A stretch of 40,003 nt of DNA from assembly GCA_037444075.1 (NCBI GenBank), contig JBBIND010000036.1, forward strand, positions 1 through 40,003. Direction: 5' to 3'. This stretch comes from JBBIND01 sp037444075 (lineage in GTDB: Bacteria > Acidobacteriota > Terriglobia > Bryobacterales > Bryobacteraceae). How positions within the stretch are numbered: the first letter of the stretch is position 1; each line of letters starts with the position of its first letter. The position numbers and the translations under genes are program-made. Under the pieces are notes generated by a model. That model searched no databases. It saw only the letters and a list, made by a program, of their open reading frames with translations, and was not told the origin of the DNA. Below, in pieces: positions 1-8,291 of this stretch.

Positions 1-695
1 GGGGAGCCGCAGGCGCGGCAAGCCATGATGCGGGCGTCTTCCAGCGTGATTTCTCCGTGGGCGAAGCGCGCGCCGATGCTCTGCACGCGGGCGGTGTCCT
101 CGCCGTCCTCGGATAGCAGCATGACGCCGCCCGGGACCAGCACGCCGGGCAGGTTGCCCGCGCCTGCCAGGGCCATCATCATGGCCGGCAGCCCCTTATC
201 GCAGGTGGCCACGCCCAACACGCCCTTTCGCGTGGGCAAGGAGCGGATCAGCCTGCCCAGCACGGTGGCGGCGTCGTTGCGATACGCCAGGCTGTCAAAC
301 ATGCCCGGCGTGCCCTGCGTCCGGCCGTCGCAAGGGTCTGTGCAGTAGCCTGCGAAAGGCACGGCGCCATGAGCTTTCAACTCCCTGGCCGCCGCTTCAA
401 CCAGCAGGTTCACTTCCCAGTGGCCGGTGTGGTAGCCGAGCGCCACCGGACGTCCGTCCGGCTCGCGCAGCCCGCCATGGGTGCTCAACAACAGGATGTC
501 TTTGCCGCCCAGCGCGGCCGGGTCCCAACCCATGCCGGCATTCTGCACCCAGCCGAACAGGTCGCCGGACGGCCTGCGGCGCAGCGTTTCTTCGTCGAAG
601 GGCAGCTCGCCGCGCGGTCCGGGCGCCTTGCTGGAAATCTCGTACAGAGAGTCATCCGGCGTTGCGAGCAGCGTCTCGAGGTTGATGGTTTCCAC
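1..695 (-). CDS. yjhG: YjhG/YagF-type sugar-acid dehydratase (IlvD/Edd family), 3' part cut by window edge
   Basis: Dehydrates an aldonic acid (D-xylonate in the E. coli homologues YjhG and YagF) to a 2-keto-3-deoxy acid in the cytoplasm. Reading the minus strand from a GTG at 693-695 gives about 231 residues that run off the left edge; the family is about 650 aa, so roughly a third is present. Visible family motifs are RPSGDLFG, NAGMGWDP, HTGHWEVNLL, the iron-sulfur ligand regions DPCDGRTQGT and GVATCDKGLPA, SLAYRND, and the start of the third cysteine region (CRACGS). A good Shine-Dalgarno (AGGAGG, 704-710) stands upstream of the GTG and supports this start. It is divergent from coaD. The Cys pattern and GHWE block separate this subfamily from IlvD itself; the exact substrate is inferred. 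Confidence 0.88.
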   Translation of the reverse strand, partial: METINLETLLATPDDSLYEISSKAPGPRGELPFDEETLRRRPSGDLFGWVQNAGMGWDPAALGGKDILLLSTHGGLREPDGRPVALGYHTGHWEVNLLVEAAARELKAHGAVPFAGYCTDPCDGRTQGTPGMFDSLAYRNDAATVLGRLIRSLPTRKGVLGVATCDKGLPAMMMALAGAGNLPGVLVPGGVMLLSEDGEDTARVQSIGARFAHGEITLEDARIMACRACGS

Positions 696-774
696 TGTTG
701 CGGACCTCCTTGTGGCCTGCCTTCATCATTATTGTTGCCGCTCTTGCCGCGCCCCGCACGGCGAGCGTTTCGGC

Positions 775-780
775 TACAAT
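775..780 (+). promoter_or_regulatory. candidate -10 element for coaD
   Basis: TACAAT matches the sigma-70 -10 consensus at 5 of 6 positions and lies about 32 bases before the preferred coaD start at 812, in a short AT-richer stretch. No convincing -35 hexamer stands at 16-18 bases, so support is weak. Confidence 0.25.
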
Positions 781-811
781 CAATTACTCATCTGAACTCG
801 TACTCGTAATA

Positions 812-1336
812 GTGAACCAACGCTATCCATCAGCGGGCAAGACAGCCCAGCGGGTCGCAATCTACCCGGGGTCCTTTGACCCGATTACGAGCGGCCATCT
901 GGACCTGATTGAGCGGTGCGCCCGCCTGGTGGACAGATTGATTGTGGCCATCCTCCGGAACGAAAGCAAGGAACCCTTGTTTACCGTGCTGGAACGGATG
1001 GAGATGCTGGAGGAAGTGGTCCGCCCCTACGCCAACGTCGAGGTGGACTCCTTCGACGGTTTGCTTGTGGATTATGCCGCAAGGCAGCAAGCCGGCATCA
1101 TTTTCCGGGGCATTCGTGCCATTTCCGACTACGAATACGAGCTTCAGATGGCGCTCATGAACCGCAGACTCCGCCCGGAAATCGAGACGATCTTCCTGAT
1201 GGCTAGCGAGGCCAACTCTTTCATCAGCTCCCGTCTGGTAAAGGAGGTCATCCGCCTCGGCGGCGACATCTCCGGACTCGTCCCGCCTACGGTGGAGGTG
1301 CGGCTCAAACACCGAATCTTAGGAGAGGATGCCTAG
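812..1336 (+). CDS. coaD: phosphopantetheine adenylyltransferase
   Basis: Transfers AMP from ATP to 4'-phosphopantetheine, the penultimate step of coenzyme A synthesis. The nucleotidyltransferase signature is complete: YPGSFDPITSGHLDLI near the N-terminus, with the TSGH form of the T/HxGH motif, FRGIRAISDYEYELQMALMNRRL in the middle (cited by its ends FRGIRA and MALMNRRL), and FISSRLVKEV near the C-terminus. The frame is open back to 698, but those extra 38 residues are not family-like and would overlap the Shine-Dalgarno of the divergent dehydratase. The GTG at 812 gives 174 aa, close to the usual 160-170. No good Shine-Dalgarno is seen. The 3' end overlaps the following aminotransferase region, so the two are probably cotranscribed. 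Confidence 0.93.
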   Translation: MNQRYPSAGKTAQRVAIYPGSFDPITSGHLDLIERCARLVDRLIVAILRNESKEPLFTVLERMEMLEEVVRPYANVEVDSFDGLLVDYAARQQAGIIFRGIRAISDYEYELQMALMNRRLRPEIETIFLMASEANSFISSRLVKEVIRLGGDISGLVPPTVEVRLKHRILGEDA

Positions 1337-1340
1337 GCAG

Positions 1341-2534
1341 ATGTCTCAATCTCAAGCACTCGCAGAGAGAGTTTCCCGGATCAGCGTATCGTCCACTATG
1401 AAAGTGGCCGCTGATGCCGATAATCTTCGCCGTCAAGGCGTCGATGTCATCGATTTCGGCGCCGGAGAACCCGATTTTCCTACACCGGACAACATTAAGA
1501 GCGCGGCTGTCAAAGCCATCGAGGAGAACTTCACAAAGTACACCGCGGTGGGCGGCATCCTGGAATTGAAGCAGGCTATCTGCGAAAGCCACACACGCGA
1601 TTTCGGCACAGCCTACGCGCCGAACGAGTGCGTGGTGAGCGTGGGCGGCAAGCACGTCATTTTCAACTTCGCGCAGATCCTCCTCAATGAAGGCGATGAA
1701 GTCATCATACCGGCGCCTTATTGGGTGACTTATAAAGACGTCGTCAACTACTGCGGCTCCAAGTGCGTCTTCGTTCCCACCAGCGAAGACGACGGATTCG
1801 CGCTGAGCGCGGCCATGATTGAGCCGCACCTGACGGCGAAGACCAAGCTGATCATCATCAATTCACCGTCCAATCCCAGCGGCGCCGTGATTTCGCGCCA
1901 GGAGTTTGAGGCAATCCTCCAACTCTGCCAGGCGCGCAACATCTGGCTGCTCACCGACGAGTGTTATTGCCACTTCCTCTACGATGGCGAAGAGCCTTTC
2001 TCGATAGCATCCATACCGGGGGCCAAGGACCGTGTCATCGTCGCCGGTTCGCTGTCGAAAACTTACGCCATGACCGGGTGGCGGATCGGCTTCGGGCTTG
2101 CGCCCGCGCCCGTGATCGGAGGAGTGCTGAAGCTGCAGAGTCATAGCACGTCGAACCCCACATCGATCGCGCAGCGCGCCGGTGTGGAGGCGTTGCGAGG
2201 GCCTCAGGATTCGGTCCGCCAAATGCTGGCCGAGTACGCGCGCCGCCGCGGCTTCGTAGTGAAGCGCCTCCGCGCTATCCCCGGCGTGAAGGTTGCCGAG
2301 CCGAAGGGCGCTTTCTATGCCTACCCCAGCGTGGGCGCGTTCCTGGGCAAGAAGGGCGTGGACTCGGCCATGGCGTTTGCTGAAAGACTGCTGGCGGAGG
2401 CGCACGTAGCCGTCGTCCCCGGCGAGGCTTTCGGTACGGATACGCACATCCGGATTTCCTACGCCGCCTCCATGACCGAACTCGAGCGCGGCCTGGACCG
2501 CATCCATCGCTTCGCCGAAAACCTGACGGCATGA
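1341..2534 (+). CDS. class I pyridoxal-phosphate aminotransferase, aspartate aminotransferase type
   Basis: Likely transfers the amino group of aspartate to 2-oxoglutarate (subgroup Ib aspartate aminotransferase); the exact substrate is not fixed by sequence. Fold type I features are present: DFGAGEPDFPTP near the N-terminus, YTAVGG, the PAPYWVTY block, NSPSNPSG for phosphate and substrate binding, and the PLP lysine in SLSKTYAMTGWRIG. The C-terminal IRISYAAS holds the carboxylate-binding arginine. Length is 397 aa, normal for the family. An ATG at 1329 would overlap coaD by eight bases, but the AGGAGAGG at 1321-1328 lies too close to it; the ATG at 1341 is better spaced. The stop overlaps the next start (ATGA at 2531-2534). 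Confidence 0.9.
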   Translation: MSQSQALAERVSRISVSSTMKVAADADNLRRQGVDVIDFGAGEPDFPTPDNIKSAAVKAIEENFTKYTAVGGILELKQAICESHTRDFGTAYAPNECVVSVGGKHVIFNFAQILLNEGDEVIIPAPYWVTYKDVVNYCGSKCVFVPTSEDDGFALSAAMIEPHLTAKTKLIIINSPSNPSGAVISRQEFEAILQLCQARNIWLLTDECYCHFLYDGEEPFSIASIPGAKDRVIVAGSLSKTYAMTGWRIGFGLAPAPVIGGVLKLQSHSTSNPTSIAQRAGVEALRGPQDSVRQMLAEYARRRGFVVKRLRAIPGVKVAEPKGAFYAYPSVGAFLGKKGVDSAMAFAERLLAEAHVAVVPGEAFGTDTHIRISYAASMTELERGLDRIHRFAENLTA

Positions 2535-3337
2535 GCCTGGTGCCGGTCTGCGCCTCGCCGGTGTTTGACGAGAAAGTCTGGGGAACCACGGACCTGGAGC
2601 CCTGGTTCCCCACGGCACAGCGCAAGATCGGTGAGGTTTCGTTTCCCGGCGCGGAAATCCTGGTGAAGTTCATCTTCACCTCCGAGCGGCTGTCCGTGCA
2701 GGTGCATCCGGACGACGAGCAGGCGGCTGGATTCGGCTTGCCACGAGGCAAGACCGAGATGTGGCACATTCTGCGGACCGAACCCGGCGCCCGCATCGCG
2801 TTGGGCTTCCGCGAGCCGATCACGCGGGAGCGGTTGCGTTCCGCCTCCCTCTCCGGAGAGGTGGAGCATCTGCTCGAGTGGCGCCCGGTGCAGCCGGGGG
2901 AAACTTACTTCGTCTCCGCGGGAACGGTGCACGCCATTGGCGCGGGCATTGCGCTGTGCGAAATTCAGCAGAACTCGGACGTTACGTTTCGGCTTTTCGA
3001 CTACGGACGCCCTCGCGAGCTCCATCTGGAACAAGCCGTGGACGTGGCCCGCCTGGAACGCCATCCGGGTCCGGCGATACAGCGCCCGCTGCCTGGCGGC
3101 GAGGTGGAACTGGCCCTTTGTCCGTATTTCGGCGTCCATTGGCAGCGCATCGAAGAGCGTTGCCATTGCCGGTCCGATGAACGCCGCGGTTGGCGCTGCA
3201 TCATTCTGCGAGGCAGGGGCACGCTGGCCGGAATGAGCGTGTCCCCGGGGCAGTTGTGGGACGTGCCCGCCAGCGCCGAGCCGTTCGAAATATGCGCTGA
3301 ACAACCGCTCGAGATTCTTCGGGCGTTTGTGCCCTGA
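2531..3337 (+). CDS. manA: class I mannose-6-phosphate isomerase
   Basis: Zinc enzyme interconverting mannose-6-phosphate and fructose-6-phosphate, linking mannose or mannosylated polymers to glycolysis. The 268-aa protein is of the short bacterial class. Cupin metal ligands are visible in SVQVHPDDEQA (Gln and His), KTEMWHIL (Glu) and AGTVHAIG (His), followed by the substrate region QQNSDVTFRLFDYGR. Its start codon overlaps the aminotransferase stop by four bases, so translation is probably coupled. The C-terminal half is more divergent, as is common. A second, more distant isomerase-like gene lies at 16190-17401. Confidence 0.9.
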   Translation: MSLVPVCASPVFDEKVWGTTDLEPWFPTAQRKIGEVSFPGAEILVKFIFTSERLSVQVHPDDEQAAGFGLPRGKTEMWHILRTEPGARIALGFREPITRERLRSASLSGEVEHLLEWRPVQPGETYFVSAGTVHAIGAGIALCEIQQNSDVTFRLFDYGRPRELHLEQAVDVARLERHPGPAIQRPLPGGEVELALCPYFGVHWQRIEERCHCRSDERRGWRCIILRGRGTLAGMSVSPGQLWDVPASAEPFEICAEQPLEILRAFVP

Positions 3338-3405
3338 GCCCGATTGCCCACGGGCCGCACCTGCTAGACTGTCAAGGGGCCGCCGCTCCGGTCTCCCGTT
3401 CCTCC

Positions 3406-4494
3406 ATGCAACTAGTCTTTTACGTAGCCGGGACAATGCTGCTGCTCCTCTGCGCCGCCTGCGGAGGGCCAAGCCGCGCGCCTGCGATAGGCGAAGCTTA
3501 CGTCGGCCCCAGTTCGTTGAATCTGCGCAGCGAGTTGGCTGCGGGTTCGGACGTCACATCCACGGTGCAACACGGCGAGAAACTCGAGATCCTCGAGCGG
3601 CGCCGCCGTTTCGCCAGGGTCCGCGACAGCCGCGGAGTGGAGGGCTGGGCAGACAGCCGGATGTTGCTCAACCCCTTGCAAATGAGGCACTTACGGTCTC
3701 TCGGAGAGCGTTCTGCCAAGCTCCCTTCACAAGGCAAAGCCACCGTCTACGACCCCTTGAACGTCCACACCAGCCCAAACCGGCAGGCGCCGACTTTCTA
3801 CCAGATCCCGGACGAGGGGACGGTTGACGTGGTCGGGCACCGCGTGGAAGCTCGCGTTCCGTATCAACCGCCGCGAGAGGGCGGCGAGGTTCGGGAACGC
3901 ACGCCACCACCGCCCGCCGACCCGCAAATACCTCAAGACGACTGGAGCCTGGTCCGCATCCCGGACGGCCGGGTCGGCTGGGCGTTGACGCGGCGGCTGG
4001 TCATGTCAATCCCGGACGACGTCGCCCAATACGCAGAGGGCCACCGCATCACCTCATATTTCTCGCTTGGCCAGGTCACCAGCCGTGGCGAGACCAAGCA
4101 CCATTGGCTTTGGACGACACTTTCTTCGGGCAACAAGCCGTACCAGTTCGACAGCTTTCGGGTGTTTGTCTTCAATCCGCGGCGGCACCGGTACGAGACA
4201 AGCTACATCGAGCGGCACCTGATCGGCTACTATCCTGGTCAAGTTCAACACTCCGAGGACGCATCCATGCCGTCCTTTTCCCTGCTAATCCAGGACAAAG
4301 ACGGCCGCCTGTTCCTCAGGACCTATGCCTTCCAGGGTTTTCGCGTGCGGTTGGTGGACAAATCACCGGCCAGCCGGGATACGACCGCGAGCGAGATCCT
4401 CCAGATGGAAGCGGAAGCGCCGCCCCCCGACGTTCGCAGCAGTTCACTGTTTGAGAAAGTCAGGGACGCCTTGCTGGAGCGCTGGCGCCGTTGA
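3406..4494 (+). CDS. SH3-domain envelope lipoprotein candidate
   Basis: Function not known. The 362-aa protein begins with a hydrophobic segment (MQLVFYVAGTMLLLLCAAC) ending in a cysteine that could be lipidated, although the -3 residue is Cys rather than Leu, so the lipobox is imperfect. Two bacterial SH3-like units follow: one at about residues 28-90, starting YVGPSSLNLRS and ending GVEGWADSRMLLN, and one at about 105-195, starting ATVYDPLNVHTSP and ending GRVGWALTRRLVM. Such units often bind cell-wall peptides. The C-terminal 160 residues are rich in aromatic and charged residues and match nothing I recognise. It starts 68 bases after manA and converges on the ABC ATPase gene with a 22-base gap. 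Confidence 0.72.
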   Translation: MQLVFYVAGTMLLLLCAACGGPSRAPAIGEAYVGPSSLNLRSELAAGSDVTSTVQHGEKLEILERRRRFARVRDSRGVEGWADSRMLLNPLQMRHLRSLGERSAKLPSQGKATVYDPLNVHTSPNRQAPTFYQIPDEGTVDVVGHRVEARVPYQPPREGGEVRERTPPPPADPQIPQDDWSLVRIPDGRVGWALTRRLVMSIPDDVAQYAEGHRITSYFSLGQVTSRGETKHHWLWTTLSSGNKPYQFDSFRVFVFNPRRHRYETSYIERHLIGYYPGQVQHSEDASMPSFSLLIQDKDGRLFLRTYAFQGFRVRLVDKSPASRDTTASEILQMEAEAPPPDVRSSSLFEKVRDALLERWRR

Positions 4495-4516
4495 CGCCTG
4501 CCGCGCTCAGGTAGAG

Positions 4517-5269
4517 TCAGATGGCCACGCGGTCCATCGCCAGGAATTCCTGGATGTGCGGATGGTCCGAACGCGGCAGGTCCTCTACCGGGCCGAAGTA
4601 GATCGCCCGCCCCTCGTGCAATATCACCACCCGGTCCGCCACCCGGCGCATCAGGTCCAGATCATGCGTCACGACCACGGAGGTGAGCCTCAACTGCCGT
4701 TTCAGCTTGAGCATCAGGTTGGCCAACTCGTCCGACATGATCGGGTCGACCATGGTGGTCGGCTCGTCGTAGAGAATGCATTCCGGTTGTGCGGCCAGAG
4801 CGCGTGCTATTGCCACCGCGCGCTTGTACCCCGTGGAGAGATCCGTAGGATAGGCTTCCCGGAAGTCCAGCAGGTCCACCATCCGCAGCAGCCCGTTGAC
4901 TACCTCTTCTTTGCTGGCGGCATTGTAGTCTTCCCGCAACTCCAGGCTGAACAGGATGTTCTCGGCGACCGTGAGCGAGTCAAACAGCGCCCCGGATTGG
5001 AACACCATGGTGACTTTCTTGCGAATTTCTCGCAGGGTCGCCTCGGAAGCCTCGGTGATGTCCCTGTGCGCCACGATGATGCGCCCGGCGTCCGGTTTCA
5101 GAAAACCCATGATGTGAGCCAGGCTGACGGACTTCCCCACACCGCTTCGGCCGATAATGGCCAGCGTTTCGCCGGCGCGGACGTGGAAGCTGACGTCGTC
5201 CAAAACAGGGTAGTCGAACGTCTTATAAACTTGACGAAACTCGATGTAGTAGGGATACAGCTCACTCAT
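4517..5269 (-). CDS. ABC transporter ATPase, MlaF/Ttg2A-like
   Basis: Predicted ATPase of an MCE/Mla-type lipid transporter. Walker A is GRSGVGKSVS, the Q-loop region is MVFQSGALFDSLTV (the FQSGALFDSLTV block is characteristic of the MlaF group), the signature is LSTGYKRAVAIARAL and Walker B is ECILYDEPTT. The switch histidine is in VVTHDLDLM. The D-loop reads MVDP where GLDP is usual. Length is 250 aa. The first eight bases overlap the end of mobA, so the two genes are translated in series. No MlaE permease or MCE protein gene is adjacent, so its partners must lie elsewhere. Confidence 0.85.
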   Translation of the reverse strand: MSELYPYYIEFRQVYKTFDYPVLDDVSFHVRAGETLAIIGRSGVGKSVSLAHIMGFLKPDAGRIIVAHRDITEASEATLREIRKKVTMVFQSGALFDSLTVAENILFSLELREDYNAASKEEVVNGLLRMVDLLDFREAYPTDLSTGYKRAVAIARALAAQPECILYDEPTTMVDPIMSDELANLMLKLKRQLRLTSVVVTHDLDLMRRVADRVVILHEGRAIYFGPVEDLPRSDHPHIQEFLAMDRVAI

Positions 5270-5834
5270 GACTACGCAGCGTATGCTCCGCCCACTGTTC
5301 GGGCGTGTTCAGGTTCAGAAAATTCTCCGCGGCGCCCGCAGGCCGGTAGACGGCCCGAAGCCGGCTGAGCGCGTCCGTCATTTTACGGACATTCTCGTTG
5401 AGAGCGCGCGTAATGGGCTCGAGGCAATCACGATGATAAACCGCGCACAGCGGCTGCGGGCGGCCGTCCGCGCCCAATGGGATCAGGCAGTCTCCCCCGC
5501 ATCGTTCGGCCTCCTCCAGCAGCCGAGCCAGCCAGTCCTCGCGCAATCGCGGCATGTCGCAGGCCACGATCAGGTTCCATTCCGCCTCGGTGGCGTGCAG
5601 AGCCGCCTCCACACCGCCCAGCGGGCCGGCGCGCGGCCGGAGATCTTCGACGACAGGGAAGCCCAGACCCGCGTATCGCTCCGCGGAGCCGACCAGCGTG
5701 ACCGTACCGGTGACCGCCTTCACCGTTTCCGCCACGCGCTGCGCCATGGGCACTCCCCCGTACGGCAACCAGGCTTTGTCGCGCCCCATGCGGGAGCTGG
5801 CGCCCCCTGCCAGGACGAAACCTGCGCCTCTCAT
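5262..5834 (-). CDS. mobA: molybdenum cofactor guanylyltransferase
   Basis: Links GMP to molybdopterin to make the bis-MGD cofactor of DMSO-reductase family enzymes. The N-terminus has the nucleotide-binding signature LAGGASSRMGRDKAWLPYGG. The family blocks VVEDLRPRAGPLGGVEAAL and VACDMPRL follow, and the C-terminus has FLNLNTPEQW, close to the usual N(I/L)NTPE ending. At 190 aa it has normal length. The frame is open far upstream, but the ATG at 5832-5834 puts the signature at residues 6-25, as in other MobA proteins. It overlaps the downstream ABC ATPase gene by eight bases. Confidence 0.9.
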   Translation of the reverse strand: MRGAGFVLAGGASSRMGRDKAWLPYGGVPMAQRVAETVKAVTGTVTLVGSAERYAGLGFPVVEDLRPRAGPLGGVEAALHATEAEWNLIVACDMPRLREDWLARLLEEAERCGGDCLIPLGADGRPQPLCAVYHRDCLEPITRALNENVRKMTDALSRLRAVYRPAGAAENFLNLNTPEQWAEHTLRSHE

Positions 5835-5868
5835 GACCGCATCATAACATCCGCAACACAGGAAGCAT

Positions 5869-5897
5869 TTGGCGCCGCGGAGGAATGCGGTTATAAT
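5869..5897 (+). promoter_or_regulatory. sigma-70 type promoter of the lytic transglycosylase gene
   Basis: TTGGCG (5869-5874) and a perfect TATAAT (5892-5897) are separated by exactly 17 bases. Transcription would start near 5904, leaving about nine bases before the ATG at 5913, so the mRNA would have almost no leader. It lies in the divergent gap from mobA. Confidence 0.6.
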
Positions 5898-5912
5898 CGT
5901 AAAAACAAGCAG

Positions 5913-6632
5913 ATGCGGATATGTTTCATCCTGGCCGCTTGCTCGTTGGTGGGCCCGCACCTGTGGGCGGATCCCTCCGCGCGCGCGCCGTACGAAGCTT
6001 CGTCGGTGGTCCGTGCTGATCAACGCAGCGGGCGGCTGGTGCGGCGCGTGGTGGTGCCGCAGCGCGTGGTTTCGCCGAAGGTGATCAAGCCGGTCGCCGT
6101 TGCCCGCAAGGCCACGCCGGCGCGTCAGTATGCGCCTGGCGACATTGACTGGATCGTCCAGGATGCCGCGCGGCGCCACGGTATCAGCCCATTGCTTGTG
6201 CATTCGGTCATCCACGTGGAAAGCAGCTACAATCCCTACGCCGTGTCCCCCAAAGGCGCCCAGGGTCTGATGCAGTTGATCCCCTCGACGGCGCGCCGCT
6301 TCGGGGTCGTGAACGTTTTCAATCCTCAGGAGAACATCGAGGGCGGCGCACGGTACTTGAGACATCTGACAGACCTGTTCCGCGGTGATCTGCGGCTGGT
6401 GCTGGCAGCGTACAATGCGGGTGAGGGGGCCGTCTTCAAACACAATTGGATCCCCCCTTTCAGGGAAACGCAGGATTACGTCGTACGAGTGGGCAGGAAA
6501 CTAGGGCAGTTGCGTGCTCAGCACCGCGCGGCGGAGGCAACCACCCCGGCGCCCCCCCCGATAGCTCCCGCTCACGCCAGTCTGGACCGTTATGTAGACT
6601 CCGAGGGGCGCTTGCATCTCCGGACGAGGTGA
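5913..6632 (+). CDS. SLT-type lytic transglycosylase
   Basis: Cleaves the MurNAc-GlcNAc bond of peptidoglycan in the periplasm. The start at 5913 gives a short hydrophobic signal region (MRICFILAACSLVGPHLWA). A basic, disordered stretch leads to the catalytic SLT domain at about residues 78-205. The catalytic glutamate is E103 in VIHVESSYNPYA, followed by SPKGAQGLMQLIPSTA and LAAYNAGEGAV, all standard for the family 1 enzymes. The total is 239 aa. The tail has a proline-rich segment and ends RYVDSEGRLHLRTR. The amidase gene follows after seven bases, so two peptidoglycan hydrolases are coexpressed. The long frame upstream of 5913 is antisense to mobA and was not used. Confidence 0.88.
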   Translation: MRICFILAACSLVGPHLWADPSARAPYEASSVVRADQRSGRLVRRVVVPQRVVSPKVIKPVAVARKATPARQYAPGDIDWIVQDAARRHGISPLLVHSVIHVESSYNPYAVSPKGAQGLMQLIPSTARRFGVVNVFNPQENIEGGARYLRHLTDLFRGDLRLVLAAYNAGEGAVFKHNWIPPFRETQDYVVRVGRKLGQLRAQHRAAEATTPAPPPIAPAHASLDRYVDSEGRLHLRTR

Positions 6633-6639
6633 GAAGCCT

Positions 6640-8208
6640 ATGAATATAGCAGGCTCGGGCAAATGGCTTACGAACCGCTTCTCGCGGCGCTTCAGTAAAG
6701 CCGCCGGCTTGCTCTTGCTCTTCATTGCGCCTGCTCAAGCACAGGATTCCGCCAGGCTGGCATTGACCGCGGTGCGCCATTGGTCCTTCGGAGACGTAAC
6801 CAGGATCGCCCTCGAAGTCAGTGGGGAGTTCCGCTACAAGTACGACAAACTGTCCAACCCGCCTCGCGTGTATTTTGATCTGTTCGGCGTCCGCCAGCGC
6901 ATCTCCAAACAGAAACTGCACGCCATCGAAGTGGGGGACCGGCTGGTAGAACAGATTCGCGTGGCTGAGACCCTGCCTGCCGTGACCCGGGTGGTGATCG
7001 ACCTCCAGGGTGAGGTGGATTACAGCGTCTCTGAACTGGCCAACCCGCATCGTCTCATCATCGAAATACGGCCACCGCAGCCGCAGGCTGAAGAGAAGGA
7101 GGAAACGCGCTCAACGCCGCCATCCCCGGAGCCGGCCAAGGAGCAGGCCGCGGCACAGCCTCGCGAGCCCGAGCCTGCTGTTGCCGCCAAGGAACAGCCT
7201 GTGACCTCAGCCCCGGCGCCTGAGTCCGTAAAGCCGCCCGCCGCGGCTCCTCCCCCCGCCAAACCCAACCCGAAGGAGAGCACCCGCCGGGCGGCAGCCA
7301 AGCCGCCACCCGCAACGGCGCCTCCGCCAGTTGCCGCCGCCACGCCGCCGCCCGCGGCCACCGCGCCACCCGTGAAGGAGGAGCCGAAGCAGACTGCCGC
7401 CCAGGCAGAGCAGGAGCCCGCGCCGTCCCAGCCTGAAGCCGTGGGCAAGCCTGCGCAGCGCACGCGCGCCGGCGGGCACTCTCTGACACGCGCGCTGGGG
7501 CTGAAGCTCAATCGCGTGGTCATCGATCCGGGGCACGGCGGTCATGACACGGGCACCATCGGGCGCAGTGGAGTGGTGGAAAAGGAACTGGTGCTGGACG
7601 TTGCCAAACGCCTGGGCGGCTTGATCGAGGAGCGCATGGGCGCGGAAGTGATCTACACCCGGGTGGATGACACGGCTGTTCCGCTGGAAACGCGCACCCG
7701 GTTGGCCAACGAAGCTCGCGCGGACCTGTTCATTTCCATCCACGCGAACTCCTCGCGGCTGAGGACTGCCTCCGGGGCGGAGACTTTCTACCTGAATTTC
7801 ACCAGTTCTCGCGCGGACCTGGAAGTCGCCGCGCGCGAGAATGCCGGCTCACAGATGTCCATCCACGAGTTATCCGAGCTTGTCCGCAAGATCACGCTGA
7901 AGGACAAGATGGAGGAATCCCGCGAGTTTGCGGCGCGCGTCCAACGATCCTTGCACTCGGCCGCCCGCAGCAGCAATCCTGCTTCCCGGGACCGCGGCGT
8001 GAAAATGGCCCCGTTTGTGGTCCTGATCGGCGCCTCCATGCCTTCCGTGCTGGTGGAATTGGGATTCCTGAGCAATCCGCGGGAGGAGTCCCTCATGAAA
8101 CGCGAAGATCAGAGGCGGAAGTATGCCGAAGCTCTCTTCTCCGGCATTGCCTCTTATGCCGCCACTCTCAGCCACTTCCAACAGGTGGCTCAAGGCACCA
8201 GCCCGTAA
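6640..8208 (+). CDS. N-acetylmuramoyl-L-alanine amidase with AMIN domain (AmiC-like)
   Basis: Zinc amidase that removes stem peptides from peptidoglycan, typically at the division septum. The 522-aa protein has a signal peptide ending near AQA (about residue 34), an AMIN domain at about 38-145, a Pro/Ala-rich linker at about 146-280 and an Amidase_3 domain from about 288. Zinc ligands are H299 in VVIDPGHGG, E314 in SGVVEKE and H368 in FISIHANSS; the catalytic glutamate is in VLVELGFLSN. The linker is unusually long and built from PP, AA and PKE runs. It sits seven bases after the lytic transglycosylase gene. AMIN domains target such enzymes to the septum or poles, which I infer here. Confidence 0.92.
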   Translation: MNIAGSGKWLTNRFSRRFSKAAGLLLLFIAPAQAQDSARLALTAVRHWSFGDVTRIALEVSGEFRYKYDKLSNPPRVYFDLFGVRQRISKQKLHAIEVGDRLVEQIRVAETLPAVTRVVIDLQGEVDYSVSELANPHRLIIEIRPPQPQAEEKEETRSTPPSPEPAKEQAAAQPREPEPAVAAKEQPVTSAPAPESVKPPAAAPPPAKPNPKESTRRAAAKPPPATAPPPVAAATPPPAATAPPVKEEPKQTAAQAEQEPAPSQPEAVGKPAQRTRAGGHSLTRALGLKLNRVVIDPGHGGHDTGTIGRSGVVEKELVLDVAKRLGGLIEERMGAEVIYTRVDDTAVPLETRTRLANEARADLFISIHANSSRLRTASGAETFYLNFTSSRADLEVAARENAGSQMSIHELSELVRKITLKDKMEESREFAARVQRSLHSAARSSNPASRDRGVKMAPFVVLIGASMPSVLVELGFLSNPREESLMKREDQRRKYAEALFSGIASYAATLSHFQQVAQGTSP

Positions 8209-8291
8209 GCCTTTCCCGGCGCGAGTCCACGCAAGAGAGGCCATTGCCTGGAGGAAGCGCGTAGAGAGAGATCAGGCCAGCCGGATTCAGT

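Noticed and set aside
698..811. N-terminal extension of coaD from an ATG-frame start at 698
   Set aside because: The added residues are unlike the family and the start would lie beside the Shine-Dalgarno of the divergent dehydratase gene; GTG at 812 fits the family length.
7020..7523. Gly/Ala-rich open frame on the minus strand
   Set aside because: It is the complement of the Pro/Ala linker of the amidase; low-complexity shadow.
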